DNA from: Marinobacterium rhizophilum DSM 18822
GTDB taxonomy: Bacteria; Pseudomonadota; Gammaproteobacteria; Pseudomonadales; Balneatricaceae
Assembly (NCBI RefSeq): GCF_000378045.1
Contig: NZ_KB899103.1
Coordinates: 62,001-126,000, forward strand
Reading direction: 5' to 3'
DNA length: 64,000 nucleotides
Below are positions 1-12,255 of this stretch, one piece after another. The notes beneath the pieces were generated by a model. The model saw only the letters and a list, made by a program, of their open reading frames with translations. It made no database searches and had not been told where the DNA came from. The first letter of the stretch is position 1. Every line of letters begins with the position of its first letter. Both the position numbers and the translations under genes were made by a program.

Positions 1-1
1 G

Positions 2-775
2 CCCAGCGCCCAGCCCAACATGGCCTGGCTCAACTTTGTCGTCACCGGCAAGGCGCGCGCCAGTATCCGTCATTTCCTCAAGAATCAGCAGCGCCACGAG
101 TCGGTGGAGCTGGGGCGGCGCCTGCTGAATCAGTTTCTGGGTAACTATGGCAGTAGCCTGGACAAGGTCAAGCGCAGCCGGCTCAGCGCCGTGCTCAAAG
201 ATGCGGAGCTGTCCTCCCTGGACGACCTGCTGGAAGATGTCGGCATGGGTAACCGCATGGCGTATGTGGTGGCGCGGCGCCTGAAGCCGGAAGCACCGGT
301 GGAGGAAGACGAGCTTGCCGCAGCGCGGCGCGGTAACAAGCCGCTGGCGATCCAGGGTACCGAGGGCATGGTGCTGAATTATGCCAAATGCTGCCATCCG
401 ATTCCCGGCGATACCATCGTGGCGCACATCAGCACCGGGCGCGGCCTGGTCATCCATCGTACCGACTGCCCCAATATCGGCTATTTGCGGGATGACCCCG
501 AGAAATGCATTTATCTTGAGTGGTCCAAGAGCATTGAAGACGAGTTTCGCGTCAGCCTGAAGCTTGAGGTCATGTCACAACGCGGAATTATTGCAAACCT
601 GGCCACTACCGTGGCGACGGCCGGTGCTAATATCATTAAGATCGACAGCGGCGAGAAGGACGGGCAACTGAGCCAGGTACAGCTGGATATATCGGTCCAG
701 AACCGGGTTCATTTGGCGTCGGTGATGAAAAAACTGCGAGTAATCAAGGCTGTGACCCATATCCAGCGTCACTAG
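2..775 (+). CDS. spoT: SpoT-type (p)ppGpp synthetase/hydrolase, C-terminal part (5' end outside window)
   Basis: This is the last 257 codons of a RelA/SpoT-family bifunctional alarmone enzyme, which makes and degrades (p)ppGpp in the stringent response. The catalytic HD and synthetase domains lie upstream of the window. Visible are the helical segment with GKARASIRHFLK, the conserved Cys-Cys-His motif (AKCCHPIPGD, about 130 residues in) and a C-terminal ACT domain beginning near EFRVSLKLEV. The reading frame is open from base 2. The TAG stop is part of a CTAG tetranucleotide that forms the left flank of the MITE-like element. SpoT rather than RelA is inferred from the wording of the motifs; recG or ridA does not follow, unlike in many relatives. 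Confidence 0.93.
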   Translation, partial: PSAQPNMAWLNFVVTGKARASIRHFLKNQQRHESVELGRRLLNQFLGNYGSSLDKVKRSRLSAVLKDAELSSLDDLLEDVGMGNRMAYVVARRLKPEAPVEEDELAAARRGNKPLAIQGTEGMVLNYAKCCHPIPGDTIVAHISTGRGLVIHRTDCPNIGYLRDDPEKCIYLEWSKSIEDEFRVSLKLEVMSQRGIIANLATTVATAGANIIKIDSGEKDGQLSQVQLDISVQNRVHLASVMKKLRVIKAVTHIQRH

Positions 776-997
776 GAGGCTGTCCGAGAATGCTGGCCGT
801 AGCGAGAGCCGGCTGATTTGAGTTGGTTTTTGCGGTGTTTTAAGGCGAATAGTGGTTCTATTTAACACTTGGAACGAAGTGGAAAGAACCGCTTTAGCGG
901 GGTCGCAGACCGAGGAGCCTGCGACGAGTAATAAACAGCACAAAAAACAGCCAAACTCAGATGGTTCGCAGTAGGTTGCGTGTTCTAGGACAGCCTC
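776..997 (+). mobile_element. MITE-like element, copy 1 (222 bp, long form)
   Basis: A non-coding element bounded by perfect 10-bp terminal inverted repeats, GAGGCTGTCC at the left and GGACAGCCTC at the right; the match continues with one mismatch to about 15 bp. CTAG stands immediately outside both ends (772-775 and 998-1001), as expected for a 4-bp target duplication. A second copy lies inverted at 52597-52755. This copy carries about 63 extra bases (roughly 867-932) that contain two small hairpins. No transposase is present, so any movement would need one in trans. A CTAG target is compatible with IS5-group transposases, but the family is not established here. Confidence 0.8.
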
Positions 998-1078
998 CTA
1001 GGAGGCTGTGGTTCTGGTGGTAATAGCCTGCGTGCCAGCCGATCCGGTTCTGGCCGGATAATCGAAGGGAGAAACGAT

Positions 1079-2410
1079 TTGGCAATTGGTGTACGTTCCC
1101 TGGAAGGTGACGCCCAGTACGACGGTGTGGCCCGTATTCTGTTGATGCATGACGGTGATGGCAAAGTGCTCGTTCTGCTGCCCTGGGAAGGGCTGCTGAA
1201 CCTGGAGGCCATCTGGAAAGGCTCAGGCCGACAGCTGCAGCCGGCCCGCAGTGACGATGCGCGGCGCTTTTTCAGCCAGCCCGGGCTTAATCAGGACGCC
1301 GGTTTGCGCAAGTTGCTGTCCCTGCCGCTTTATATTGATCTGTCGCTCCAGTCCCGTCCCGACCTGCATGTCTATGAGCCGCATTCTGACCGCACCTTTG
1401 TCGTGCAGGGGCACTGGCTCAGCGAAGATCACATACAGGCACATCCGCTGGCGCTGACCCGCGCCGACATCGATGCGGGCCAGCCCGGTGGCGATGATCG
1501 AGCCGTGATTACGCGGGCGGTGGAGAAATTCACCGCGTTGCGCATTCGTCAGCGTCTCGAAGATACCCTGGGACTGCCGTCACTCTCACCCACCATGCAG
1601 AAAATACTCATGATGCGCTGTGACCCGGAGGCGGGCGTGGATTCGCTGGTGCCGGTGGTGCGGCTGGACCCGAGTCTGTCGGCCCAAGTCATGAGCTGGG
1701 CATCATCGTCTTACTATGCAGCACCTGGCAAGGTGCACTCGCTGGAAGACGCTATTATCCGTGTGCTGGGGTTTGACCTGGTGGTTAATCTGGCACTGGG
1801 GGTCGCGCTAGGGAAAACACTGCAGATACCCCATGACACGCCCCGTGGAGCCACCGATTACTGGCAGCAGGCCGTCTATACAGCCACGCTGGCCGAAGGG
1901 CTGTGTCGCAAGATGTCCATGGCGGAACGCTTGCGGCCGGGACTGGCCTATCTGGCCGGGTTGCTGCACAATTTTGGCTATCTTGTGCTGGCGCACCTCT
2001 TTCCACCACATTTCTCGCTGCTGTCTCGTTATATCGAGGCCAATCCGCATATCAGTACCGAATATATCGAGAAGCAGGTGCTTAACGTAACGCGTGAGCA
2101 GGTGGGCAGCTGGCTGCTTGAAAGCTGGTCAGTGCCGGCGGAGGTGTGTGTCGCGGTGCGGCGGCAGAATGATACGGACTATGACGGCGAGTACTGCGGC
2201 TATGCGCAGCTGGTGCATCTGAGCAATCGTCTGTTGCGCGAGCAAGGCTTGAGCGATGGCCCCATCGAGACGATCCCGGCGGGGCTGACTGAGTCGCTTG
2301 GCTTGAGTCGTACCCAAATCAGCGAAGCCATGCAGTATGTGCTCGATTCAAAGAGCAGGTTGGGTGAGGTAACCGAGGCGTTCATCACCCATGGAAGGCA
2401 CGCGGGTTAG
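1079..2410 (+). CDS. HDOD-domain signalling protein
   Basis: 443 residues. The second half is an HDOD domain (from about residue 160, with LPSLSPTMQKIL, VRLDPSLSAQVM and the degenerate HD-like LAGLLHNFGYLVLAHLF near residue 295). HDOD is a non-catalytic relative of HD phosphohydrolases found in bacterial signalling proteins. The N-terminal 130 residues resemble the YbaK/aminoacyl-tRNA-deacylase-like fold often fused to HDOD in pseudomonads, but no catalytic residue is recognisable. The start is a TTG at 1079 preceded by AAGGGAG at good spacing, with no in-frame ATG nearby. It stands between the MITE and the convergent yheS gene, and its exact role is unknown. Confidence 0.8.
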   Translation: MAIGVRSLEGDAQYDGVARILLMHDGDGKVLVLLPWEGLLNLEAIWKGSGRQLQPARSDDARRFFSQPGLNQDAGLRKLLSLPLYIDLSLQSRPDLHVYEPHSDRTFVVQGHWLSEDHIQAHPLALTRADIDAGQPGGDDRAVITRAVEKFTALRIRQRLEDTLGLPSLSPTMQKILMMRCDPEAGVDSLVPVVRLDPSLSAQVMSWASSSYYAAPGKVHSLEDAIIRVLGFDLVVNLALGVALGKTLQIPHDTPRGATDYWQQAVYTATLAEGLCRKMSMAERLRPGLAYLAGLLHNFGYLVLAHLFPPHFSLLSRYIEANPHISTEYIEKQVLNVTREQVGSWLLESWSVPAEVCVAVRRQNDTDYDGEYCGYAQLVHLSNRLLREQGLSDGPIETIPAGLTESLGLSRTQISEAMQYVLDSKSRLGEVTEAFITHGRHAG

Positions 2411-2423
2411 GGCGTTAGCGGCC

Positions 2424-4343
<1,920 letters not shown>

Positions 4344-4464
4344 GGTGGCGAATTTTAACAACCTGTCGAGGTGAAGACTATTTCAATGGCGCTGTTTATC
4401 AACTTGCTGCCGTGCACCCGTCGCAATTCGGCTTGGCGGCGCTCAACCGCGTGGAAGGCGCTCG

Positions 4465-4989
4465 ATGAAACTGCATAACGAACTCTGGGATTATGCCGCG
4501 CAACTCTACGCTCAGCCGGGCGTTGAAGCGGCTTGCCTGCAGTTGCAGCAGGAATGGTCGCTCAGCGTCAACCGTGTGCTGTTCTGCTGCTGGTTGGCGG
4601 CCGAGGGCCGGGGCTTGCAGGTTGAACAGCTGGGTGCCTCGCAGGCGTCGCAGTGGCAGAACAGTACCACAGTGCCGCTGCGCGCGCTGCGCTACCAGGT
4701 GCGGGAACAGCGCCAGCAGGAACCGGCACTGGAACACTGCTACCAGGCGCTACGCCGCGCTGAGTTGGTCGCCGAGCAGGTCGAGCTGGGCTGGCTTTTT
4801 GCGCTGGGCCGAGACTGGCCTGTCGTGGCAACTGTCGGGTGCCCTGACCTGCTGCTGCAGAACATCGTACAGTATCTGCGGTTTGAAGGTCTCGTGCCGG
4901 AATCACGACTGCTGGCCGTATTGCAGGTTCTGGTGCAAGCGGCAGCAGGACCACTGCCCGCCCGGCGGGTACCGCAATTGCAGTGGTAA
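4465..4989 (+). CDS. TIGR02444 family protein
   Basis: 174 residues and largely helical, recognised as the TIGR02444/DUF2390 family by its N-terminus (LWDYAAQLYAQPGVEAACLQ) and the LSVNRVLFCCWLA segment. This family has no assigned biochemical function but is commonly found next to yheS in gammaproteobacteria, as here in divergent orientation. It has no signal peptide or membrane segment, so it is probably cytosolic. The FKBP gene follows 69 bases later on the same strand, and the two may share a transcript. Confidence 0.75.
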   Translation: MKLHNELWDYAAQLYAQPGVEAACLQLQQEWSLSVNRVLFCCWLAAEGRGLQVEQLGASQASQWQNSTTVPLRALRYQVREQRQQEPALEHCYQALRRAELVAEQVELGWLFALGRDWPVVATVGCPDLLLQNIVQYLRFEGLVPESRLLAVLQVLVQAAAGPLPARRVPQLQW

Positions 4990-5058
4990 TGGCGTGAACT
5001 TTAGAGTTAAATCGGTCACTAAACAACGACATTCAGCATTATCAGTAGGGAATTTGTA

Positions 5059-5787
5059 ATGAAGAAAACGTTTCTGGCAGTAGCCATGGCCTCTCTGGTC
5101 GCAGTGACATCGGCCGTTCAGGCTGACGCGCTGGATACCGAAGACAAGAAGCTCAGCTACAGCCTCGGTCTGATCCTTGGCGACAAGCTCAAGCAGGATC
5201 TCGATACGCTGGACATCGAGTCGTTCCGCCAGGGTATTGAGGCCATCTACAAAGGCGAGGAGCCGCTGCTCAACAAGGACCAGGTCGGTGAGGTCATGCA
5301 GGCCTTCCAGATGAAGAAGATGGAAGAGCAGCGTCAAGAGTTTGCCAAGATCGCTCAGGACAACCTCGACAAGGGCACGGCTTACCAGGCCGATAACGGC
5401 AAGAACGAGGCGGTTACGACCACTGAGTCCGGTTTGCAGTACGAAGAACTGACCGCCGGTAGCGGCAAGAACCCCGTTGCGGCCGATACGGTCAAGGTAC
5501 ATTACAAGGGCCAGCTGATCGACGGGACCGAGTTCGACAGTTCATATTCCCGTGGCGAGCCGGTTTCTTTCCCGCTTAACGGCGTGATTCCGGGCTGGAC
5601 CGAGGGTCTGCAGCTGATGAAGGAAGGTGGCAAGGCGCGTCTGGTTATTCCGGCTGACCTGGCCTACGGCCCGGGCGGCATGGGCAATGCGATCGGCCCC
5701 AACGAGACGCTGGTGTTCGAGGTTGAGCTGTTGGAAATCAATCCCAAGGCGGACGACGCTCAGGCAGAGGCTGCGGCCGAGAAATAA
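5059..5787 (+). CDS. FKBP-type peptidyl-prolyl cis-trans isomerase (Mip/FkpA/FklB type)
   Basis: 242 residues. A signal peptide (MKKTFLAVAMASLVAVTSAVQA) indicates export to the periplasm. Next come the N-terminal FKBP dimerisation domain (about 30-130, with YSLGLILGDKLK) and the FKBP catalytic domain (about 135-230), with DTVKVHYKGQLIDGTEFDSS, the GVIPGWTEGLQLM core and IPADLAYGPGGMG. It catalyses proline isomerisation and assists folding of exported proteins. An intrinsic terminator lies about 80 bases after the stop. Assignment to FkpA or FklB specifically is not possible from sequence alone; the signal peptide argues for the FkpA/Mip side. Confidence 0.92.
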   Translation: MKKTFLAVAMASLVAVTSAVQADALDTEDKKLSYSLGLILGDKLKQDLDTLDIESFRQGIEAIYKGEEPLLNKDQVGEVMQAFQMKKMEEQRQEFAKIAQDNLDKGTAYQADNGKNEAVTTTESGLQYEELTAGSGKNPVAADTVKVHYKGQLIDGTEFDSSYSRGEPVSFPLNGVIPGWTEGLQLMKEGGKARLVIPADLAYGPGGMGNAIGPNETLVFEVELLEINPKADDAQAEAAAEK

Positions 5788-5867
5788 TCCGGCGCCGGTC
5801 TAGTCTGGCAACCCAATGGGTGTTCCCGCCTGTTGGGTTGTTCCATGCAGGATGTGCTATATCCGCT

Positions 5868-5896
5868 AACCCGCAGTGTTGTGCTGCGGGTTTTTT
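5868..5896 (+). terminator. Rho-independent terminator after FKBP gene
   Basis: AACCCGCAG, 7-base loop, CTGCGGGTT, then a T-run. It ends the FKBP transcript before the convergent WD40 lipoprotein gene. Confidence 0.9.
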
Positions 5897-5939
5897 CGTT
5901 TGGGGCAGAGCAGGGTGCTGCGGTATCGGTCGGCGTGAC

Positions 5940-6917
5940 TTAACGCAGCAGATTGATAATGCCGTTGGAGCCGATGGCGTAGTAGCCATCGCTGGCGAAC
6001 GCCACGGCGTAAGCTGCGGTGCTGGTGGGGCCGTAGGGGGCACGTTGGTGGATTTTCCAGCGCCGCAGTTCCTGGCCGCTGGTGATATCCCAGAGCTGGA
6101 CCACGCCTGCGGCACTGCCGGTGAGTAACTGTTCGCCACTGGCAGAAAAACGCGCGCTGAGAAAGCTCATGCGGCGTTGAAACAGGCTGCCGAAGTTGGA
6201 CAGGGTATGCAGTACTTCGCCGCTGGCAGTATCCCAGATGAGGGCCTTGTCGAGGCTGCCGGCACTAAAAGCCAGACGACCGTCAGGGGACAGCGTCACG
6301 GTATCAACCACGTTGCCAAACTCCAGCGTCTGCAGCAGAGTGCCGGATTGCAGGTCCCAGAGTTTGGCCTTGTAGGCGTCTGAACCGGTCAGGGCCAGAC
6401 GGCCGTCCTGGCTAAGGTCTACGGCCCGCACCCGCGCATCGTGGCGCAGGCTGAGTTTTATGCCGCCGTTCTTGATATCGAAATAGACCGCTTCGTGGTT
6501 GGCGAGCCCCAGCAGGGCATAGTCGGCACCGCGGCTCAGCTTCAGGGCCAGAATTTCGGCCGGCGAACTCCAGAACCATACTGCCTGACCGCTGACCAGG
6601 CTCCACAACACCAGATCCTGTTGACCTGCGGTGGCGGCAAAACTTTCGTCGGGCGACAGAGCCGTGGTCGCGATGATGGAGTATTGGCCCGGCTGATGGT
6701 TCCAGTTGAACAGGCGAGCATTACGGGTGTTATCCCATAGACTGGCGCCATGCTGAATAGAACCGATTACGGTGAAGCGTCCCTGGCTGGACAGGCTGGC
6801 GGAGTACGCACCCTGCATGGCGTATTCGTGCCAGGAAACAGGAGCTTCATTGCGGCTGCAGCCTGTCAGCAGCAATGCCAGAGTGGCCACCGTGCCGGCG
6901 GCCAGGGCGGTGCGCAT
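5940..6917 (-). CDS. WD40-repeat lipoprotein
   Basis: 325 residues. A lipoprotein signal peptide has the lipobox LLTGC, with the lipidated Cys at about residue 20. The rest is a beta-propeller of WD40-like blades, seen in repeated phrases such as LSPDGRLAFSAGSLDKALIWD and FSASGEQLLTGSAAGVVQLWD. It is expected to sit on the periplasmic face of a membrane and to bind proteins; partner and function are unknown. It starts 3 bases after the rsd/algQ stop, so the two genes are very likely co-transcribed. Confidence 0.88.
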   Translation of the reverse strand: MRTALAAGTVATLALLLTGCSRNEAPVSWHEYAMQGAYSASLSSQGRFTVIGSIQHGASLWDNTRNARLFNWNHQPGQYSIIATTALSPDESFAATAGQQDLVLWSLVSGQAVWFWSSPAEILALKLSRGADYALLGLANHEAVYFDIKNGGIKLSLRHDARVRAVDLSQDGRLALTGSDAYKAKLWDLQSGTLLQTLEFGNVVDTVTLSPDGRLAFSAGSLDKALIWDTASGEVLHTLSNFGSLFQRRMSFLSARFSASGEQLLTGSAAGVVQLWDITSGQELRRWKIHQRAPYGPTSTAAYAVAFASDGYYAIGSNGIINLLR

Positions 6918-6920
6918 GCC

Positions 6921-7406
6921 TTATTCCCTGTTTTCGGCCAGCATCAGATCGCGGTGTGAGTTGTGCAGAATTTCGATCATGCGATCTTCAAGTTCAAAGC
7001 GTTCTTCAAGCAATTCGCCCAGGCGTGACAACTGATCAGAAAAATCACGTACCTTGCGCAGCGTGAGTTCAGACAGGCGGCTGGCGCAGTTGTCATTGAA
7101 ATCTAGGGCGAAGTCGGTGCTCAGCTGAATCAGTGGGAATAGTTTTTGCGCCTTTTCGAGACTGCCGTCATCAAACTCGCTGCCTTCGCGCAGCAGTTGT
7201 TCGTAGACTTCGAAATGACCGGAGGACAGATAGTCCATTAGCAGATCGCAAAAGGCTTCGGTCCGGGGCTTGAAATCTTCGTTCAGCGCGAGGGTGGGAA
7301 GCGCGACGAAACGACTGATAAGCAGCTGCCGCTCTTCCAGCAAGTGATCAATGATGTCACTGACACCGCCCCAGCGTTCTTTTGCAGTGCGACATTTTTC
7401 CAGCAT
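6921..7406 (-). CDS. rsd: Anti-sigma-70 regulator Rsd/AlgQ
   Basis: 161 residues, matching AlgQ (160). Family motifs are MLEKCRTAKERWGG, LMDYLSSGHFEVYEQLL and EDRMIEIL. Rsd/AlgQ binds region 4 of the housekeeping sigma factor and shifts RNA polymerase toward alternative sigma factors; in pseudomonads AlgQ affects alginate and siderophore genes. ATG at 7406 has AAGGAG seven bases upstream and aligns with the family N-terminus, so a longer upstream reading (to 7448) was rejected. It is followed closely by the WD40 lipoprotein gene. Confidence 0.9.
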   Translation of the reverse strand: MLEKCRTAKERWGGVSDIIDHLLEERQLLISRFVALPTLALNEDFKPRTEAFCDLLMDYLSSGHFEVYEQLLREGSEFDDGSLEKAQKLFPLIQLSTDFALDFNDNCASRLSELTLRKVRDFSDQLSRLGELLEERFELEDRMIEILHNSHRDLMLAENRE

Positions 7407-7589
7407 CGCTTGGCTCCTTCTTTCAGTCAGACCCAATACTAATCCCAACGCGAAGGCAGGCGCAATAGACCCCGGCCGATGGTCTGAATGCGGCTTGTGT
7501 TATTACGCAAGATGCCTTAACCCTGCTGCGACCCCGGGCTATACTGGCCCGTCTGCCAGGGTCATGAAAACGAAAGGGACGGGAACAGG

Positions 7590-7991
7590 ATGCTTCGAAC
7601 ATTGCTTCTGGGGTTGATACTGGGGTTCTTGCTGCAGCCGGCGTGGGCCGATGAAGGGCAATCAGAGTCCTCCGGTTACATCGGCTATGTCGAGCTCAAG
7701 CCGTTTGTGGCCAATTTCGGAGGGCAGGGGGCGCTAAGGTTTGTAAAGTGCGAGATCACGCTTCAGGTCGACAGCGAGGATGGACACCATGCGGTGAACT
7801 ATCACCTGCCCAGTATCCGCAATGACATCGTGTTTCTGCTCAGTGCCCAGGAGGAGGGCGAGTTGTCTAGCGTAGAGGCGCAGGCGGCGTTGGCCAAAGA
7901 GGCGTTGGCGCAGGTGCAGGCAACGCTGCAGGCGGAAGAGGGCGAGTCCTTTGTGACGGATCTGTTTTTTACCAGCCTGGTCATTCAGTAG
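7590..7991 (+). CDS. FliL-like exported protein (non-flagellar locus)
   Basis: 133 residues. A cleavable-looking signal peptide (MLRTLLLGLILGFLLQPAWA) replaces the N-terminal anchor of true FliL. The body matches the FliL domain: YVELKPFVANFGG, FVKCEITLQVD, LPSIRNDIVFLLS and the C-terminal LFFTSLVIQ. FliL supports stator function at the flagellar basal body. No other flagellar gene is nearby, so this is a paralogue. It is divergent from rsd and convergent with gshA. Confidence 0.8.
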   Translation: MLRTLLLGLILGFLLQPAWADEGQSESSGYIGYVELKPFVANFGGQGALRFVKCEITLQVDSEDGHHAVNYHLPSIRNDIVFLLSAQEEGELSSVEAQAALAKEALAQVQATLQAEEGESFVTDLFFTSLVIQ

Positions 7992-8042
7992 CCCATTCGC
8001 ACACCCGTCTAGCAGACGGCGTAGCGCCTTACGGTCGCTTCA

Positions 8043-8083
8043 CTCAGGTGCGCCAGCGCCCGGGGGCGTTGGCGGCACTTGAG
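8043..8083. other. Long imperfect hairpin between convergent genes
   Basis: CTCAGGTGCGCCAGCGCC pairs with GGCGTTGGCGGCACTTGAG around a 4-base loop. It lies between the convergent FliL-like gene and gshA and has no T-run, so it may be a processed or Rho-assisted 3' end on either strand. Confidence 0.5.
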
Positions 8084-8097
8084 CAGGGCAGCGGGTG

Positions 8098-9663
8098 CTA
8101 CTGGGCCAGATAACTGGCCAAATATTGATCGAAGTCAAGTTGGTCTTCGGTTTCGATACGGGTCTGGTCTTTGACCGATTTGTGTACCAGTTCGTTAAAG
8201 TAGGCTTGGCGTTCCTCGCTCAGGGGTGCCTGCAGCAGGGTTTCACGGTGTGCCCGGCTTTGTGCAAGGCTGAATGCGCAATGGCTGAGCTTGTACTCTC
8301 GCAGCTGCGCCAGTATCTGTGCCGAGGGTGTCAGGTCCGGGTTGTCCAGCTTCTGGCGCTGCGCCGTCGCGGCCTGGGTATATACATTTCCATGTTCATT
8401 TCTATCCAGCACAGCGGCAGTCTGGCTGACCATGTCGAGAATTTCCGCTCCCCACTGTGCAAGTGAACGTTCGCCCTCGCCGAACTGCAGCATCAGTCCC
8501 GGTTCACGGCCGCGCGTAACGATCCGCTTGAGGTTTTCGGTGATGCGTTCGCATTCGTCATCATCGATCAGCGCATCTTCGGCCAGCAGGCAGCTGATCA
8601 GGAAGGCGTCCATAAAATCGGCCTGTTGCTGATCGATGCCCAGCGGTAGCAGCGGGTTGATATCTGTGTTGCGAATTTCGACATATTCGACCCCCCTGGT
8701 TTGCAGGGCGTGCAGCGGCTTTTCGCCGGAATGGGCGACTCGCTTGGGGCGGATGTCGCTGTAATATTCGTTCTCGATCTGCAGTACGCTGGTGTTGAGC
8801 TGGCGGTATTCGCCATCCACTTTCAGGCCAATGGCTGCGTAGCGTGCATAGGGCGTGTGAATAGCCTGGTGCAGTGAGGCGGTGTAGGTATCCAGGTGGT
8901 TAAAACAGATGCCCAGCGACGATTGTGCCTTGTTGGAATAGCCCAGGTCGCTCATGCGCAGCGAGGTGGCATAGGGCAGGTAAAGTGTATCTTCATTCAG
9001 CGTTTCAAGCTGGTGGCTGCGCCCTTTGAGAAAGGAACTGCACAGCGCCGGCGATGCGCCAAACAGGTACAGCAGTATCCAGCCGTGGCGGCGGAAATTG
9101 CGGATCAGGCGAAAGTATTGTGCCGATTTGAAGTCCCGCAGGCTGTCTTTGTTTTGCTGCAGTTCCTGCAACGCCGGCCACAAGGCTTCAGGCAAAGAAA
9201 AGTTGTAGTGGATTCCGGCGATGGTCTGCATCATCTTGCCGTAGCGATATTTGAGTCCGGTGCGGTAGACATGCTTGAGCTGGCCCACATTGGAGCTGCC
9301 GTAGCGGGCGATCGGGATGTCTTCTTCATTCGGAATATCGCACGGCATGCTGGTACACCAGAGCAGTTCGTCACCGAGTGCGCCGTAGCCAAAGCGATGC
9401 AGGTCCGCGAGGAACTCCAGCGCGTCTTCCGAGCGCTTGAATACCGGCGTGATGTACTCCAGCAGGGCTTCGGAATAGTCCGTCGTGATATAGCTGTGGG
9501 TCAGCGCCGCACCCAGCCCACTGGGGTGTTCCGTCTGGGACAGCTGGCCCTGTGCGTCAACACGCAGGCCTTCTTTTTCGATGCCGTGCAGGATGCCCTT
9601 GAGCAACGCTGCCTGACCATTGCGGACCAACTGGTCCAGCTGCTTTTGAAGTGCTGCAGACAA
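8098..9663 (-). CDS. gshA: Glutamate-cysteine ligase
   Basis: 521 residues (E. coli GshA is 518). It catalyses ATP-dependent joining of glutamate and cysteine, the first and limiting step of glutathione synthesis in the cytosol. The family signatures are LHGIEKEGLRVDAQG, ALTHSYITTDYSEALLEYITP and GIHYNFSLPEALWP. The start is taken as TTG at 9663 because AGGGGCAGGA precedes it and the family N-terminus begins there; an upstream TTG at 9708 has no support. A perfect TATAAT lies at 9697-9702 on this strand, without an evident -35. It is downstream of tex on the same strand. Confidence 0.94.
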   Translation of the reverse strand: MSAALQKQLDQLVRNGQAALLKGILHGIEKEGLRVDAQGQLSQTEHPSGLGAALTHSYITTDYSEALLEYITPVFKRSEDALEFLADLHRFGYGALGDELLWCTSMPCDIPNEEDIPIARYGSSNVGQLKHVYRTGLKYRYGKMMQTIAGIHYNFSLPEALWPALQELQQNKDSLRDFKSAQYFRLIRNFRRHGWILLYLFGASPALCSSFLKGRSHQLETLNEDTLYLPYATSLRMSDLGYSNKAQSSLGICFNHLDTYTASLHQAIHTPYARYAAIGLKVDGEYRQLNTSVLQIENEYYSDIRPKRVAHSGEKPLHALQTRGVEYVEIRNTDINPLLPLGIDQQQADFMDAFLISCLLAEDALIDDDECERITENLKRIVTRGREPGLMLQFGEGERSLAQWGAEILDMVSQTAAVLDRNEHGNVYTQAATAQRQKLDNPDLTPSAQILAQLREYKLSHCAFSLAQSRAHRETLLQAPLSEERQAYFNELVHKSVKDQTRIETEDQLDFDQYLASYLAQ

Positions 9664-9768
9664 GATCCTGCCCCTATAGCGTGAGAAACGGCGGCTATTA
9701 TAAACCAACCGGTCAATAATTAAGACGGAGAAAGCGTGGGGCTGTTTCCGTCCGGTCTGTTGTGCTGA

Positions 9769-12066
<2,298 letters not shown>

Positions 12067-12255
12067 GGCGAATCTCTTGCCAGTTTGCCTGGCCTCGGTG
12101 GGCGCAGGGAGCTGGAGTTGAACGGTCGGGCAGTGCGGTGCCGCACCCTGGATAATATCGTTAAGCACGGCGAGTCGGCGGAACTCTGGCACACAGTAAG
12201 GGCGCGGTGATGCTATTTCAAGTTCATGCATGCCGGCGCATAATGAGACCTGACT

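Noticed and set aside
575-943. 122-residue minus-strand frame over the spoT end and MITE
   Set aside because: Its shared stretch with 52651-52869 (RTTIRLKTPQKP) arises because both lie in MITE copies; the coding ends differ and there is no ribosome site.
9697-9702. Full sigma-70 promoter for gshA
   Set aside because: The TATAAT is perfect, but TTGACC is only 8 bases upstream and nothing fits at 16-18 bases.
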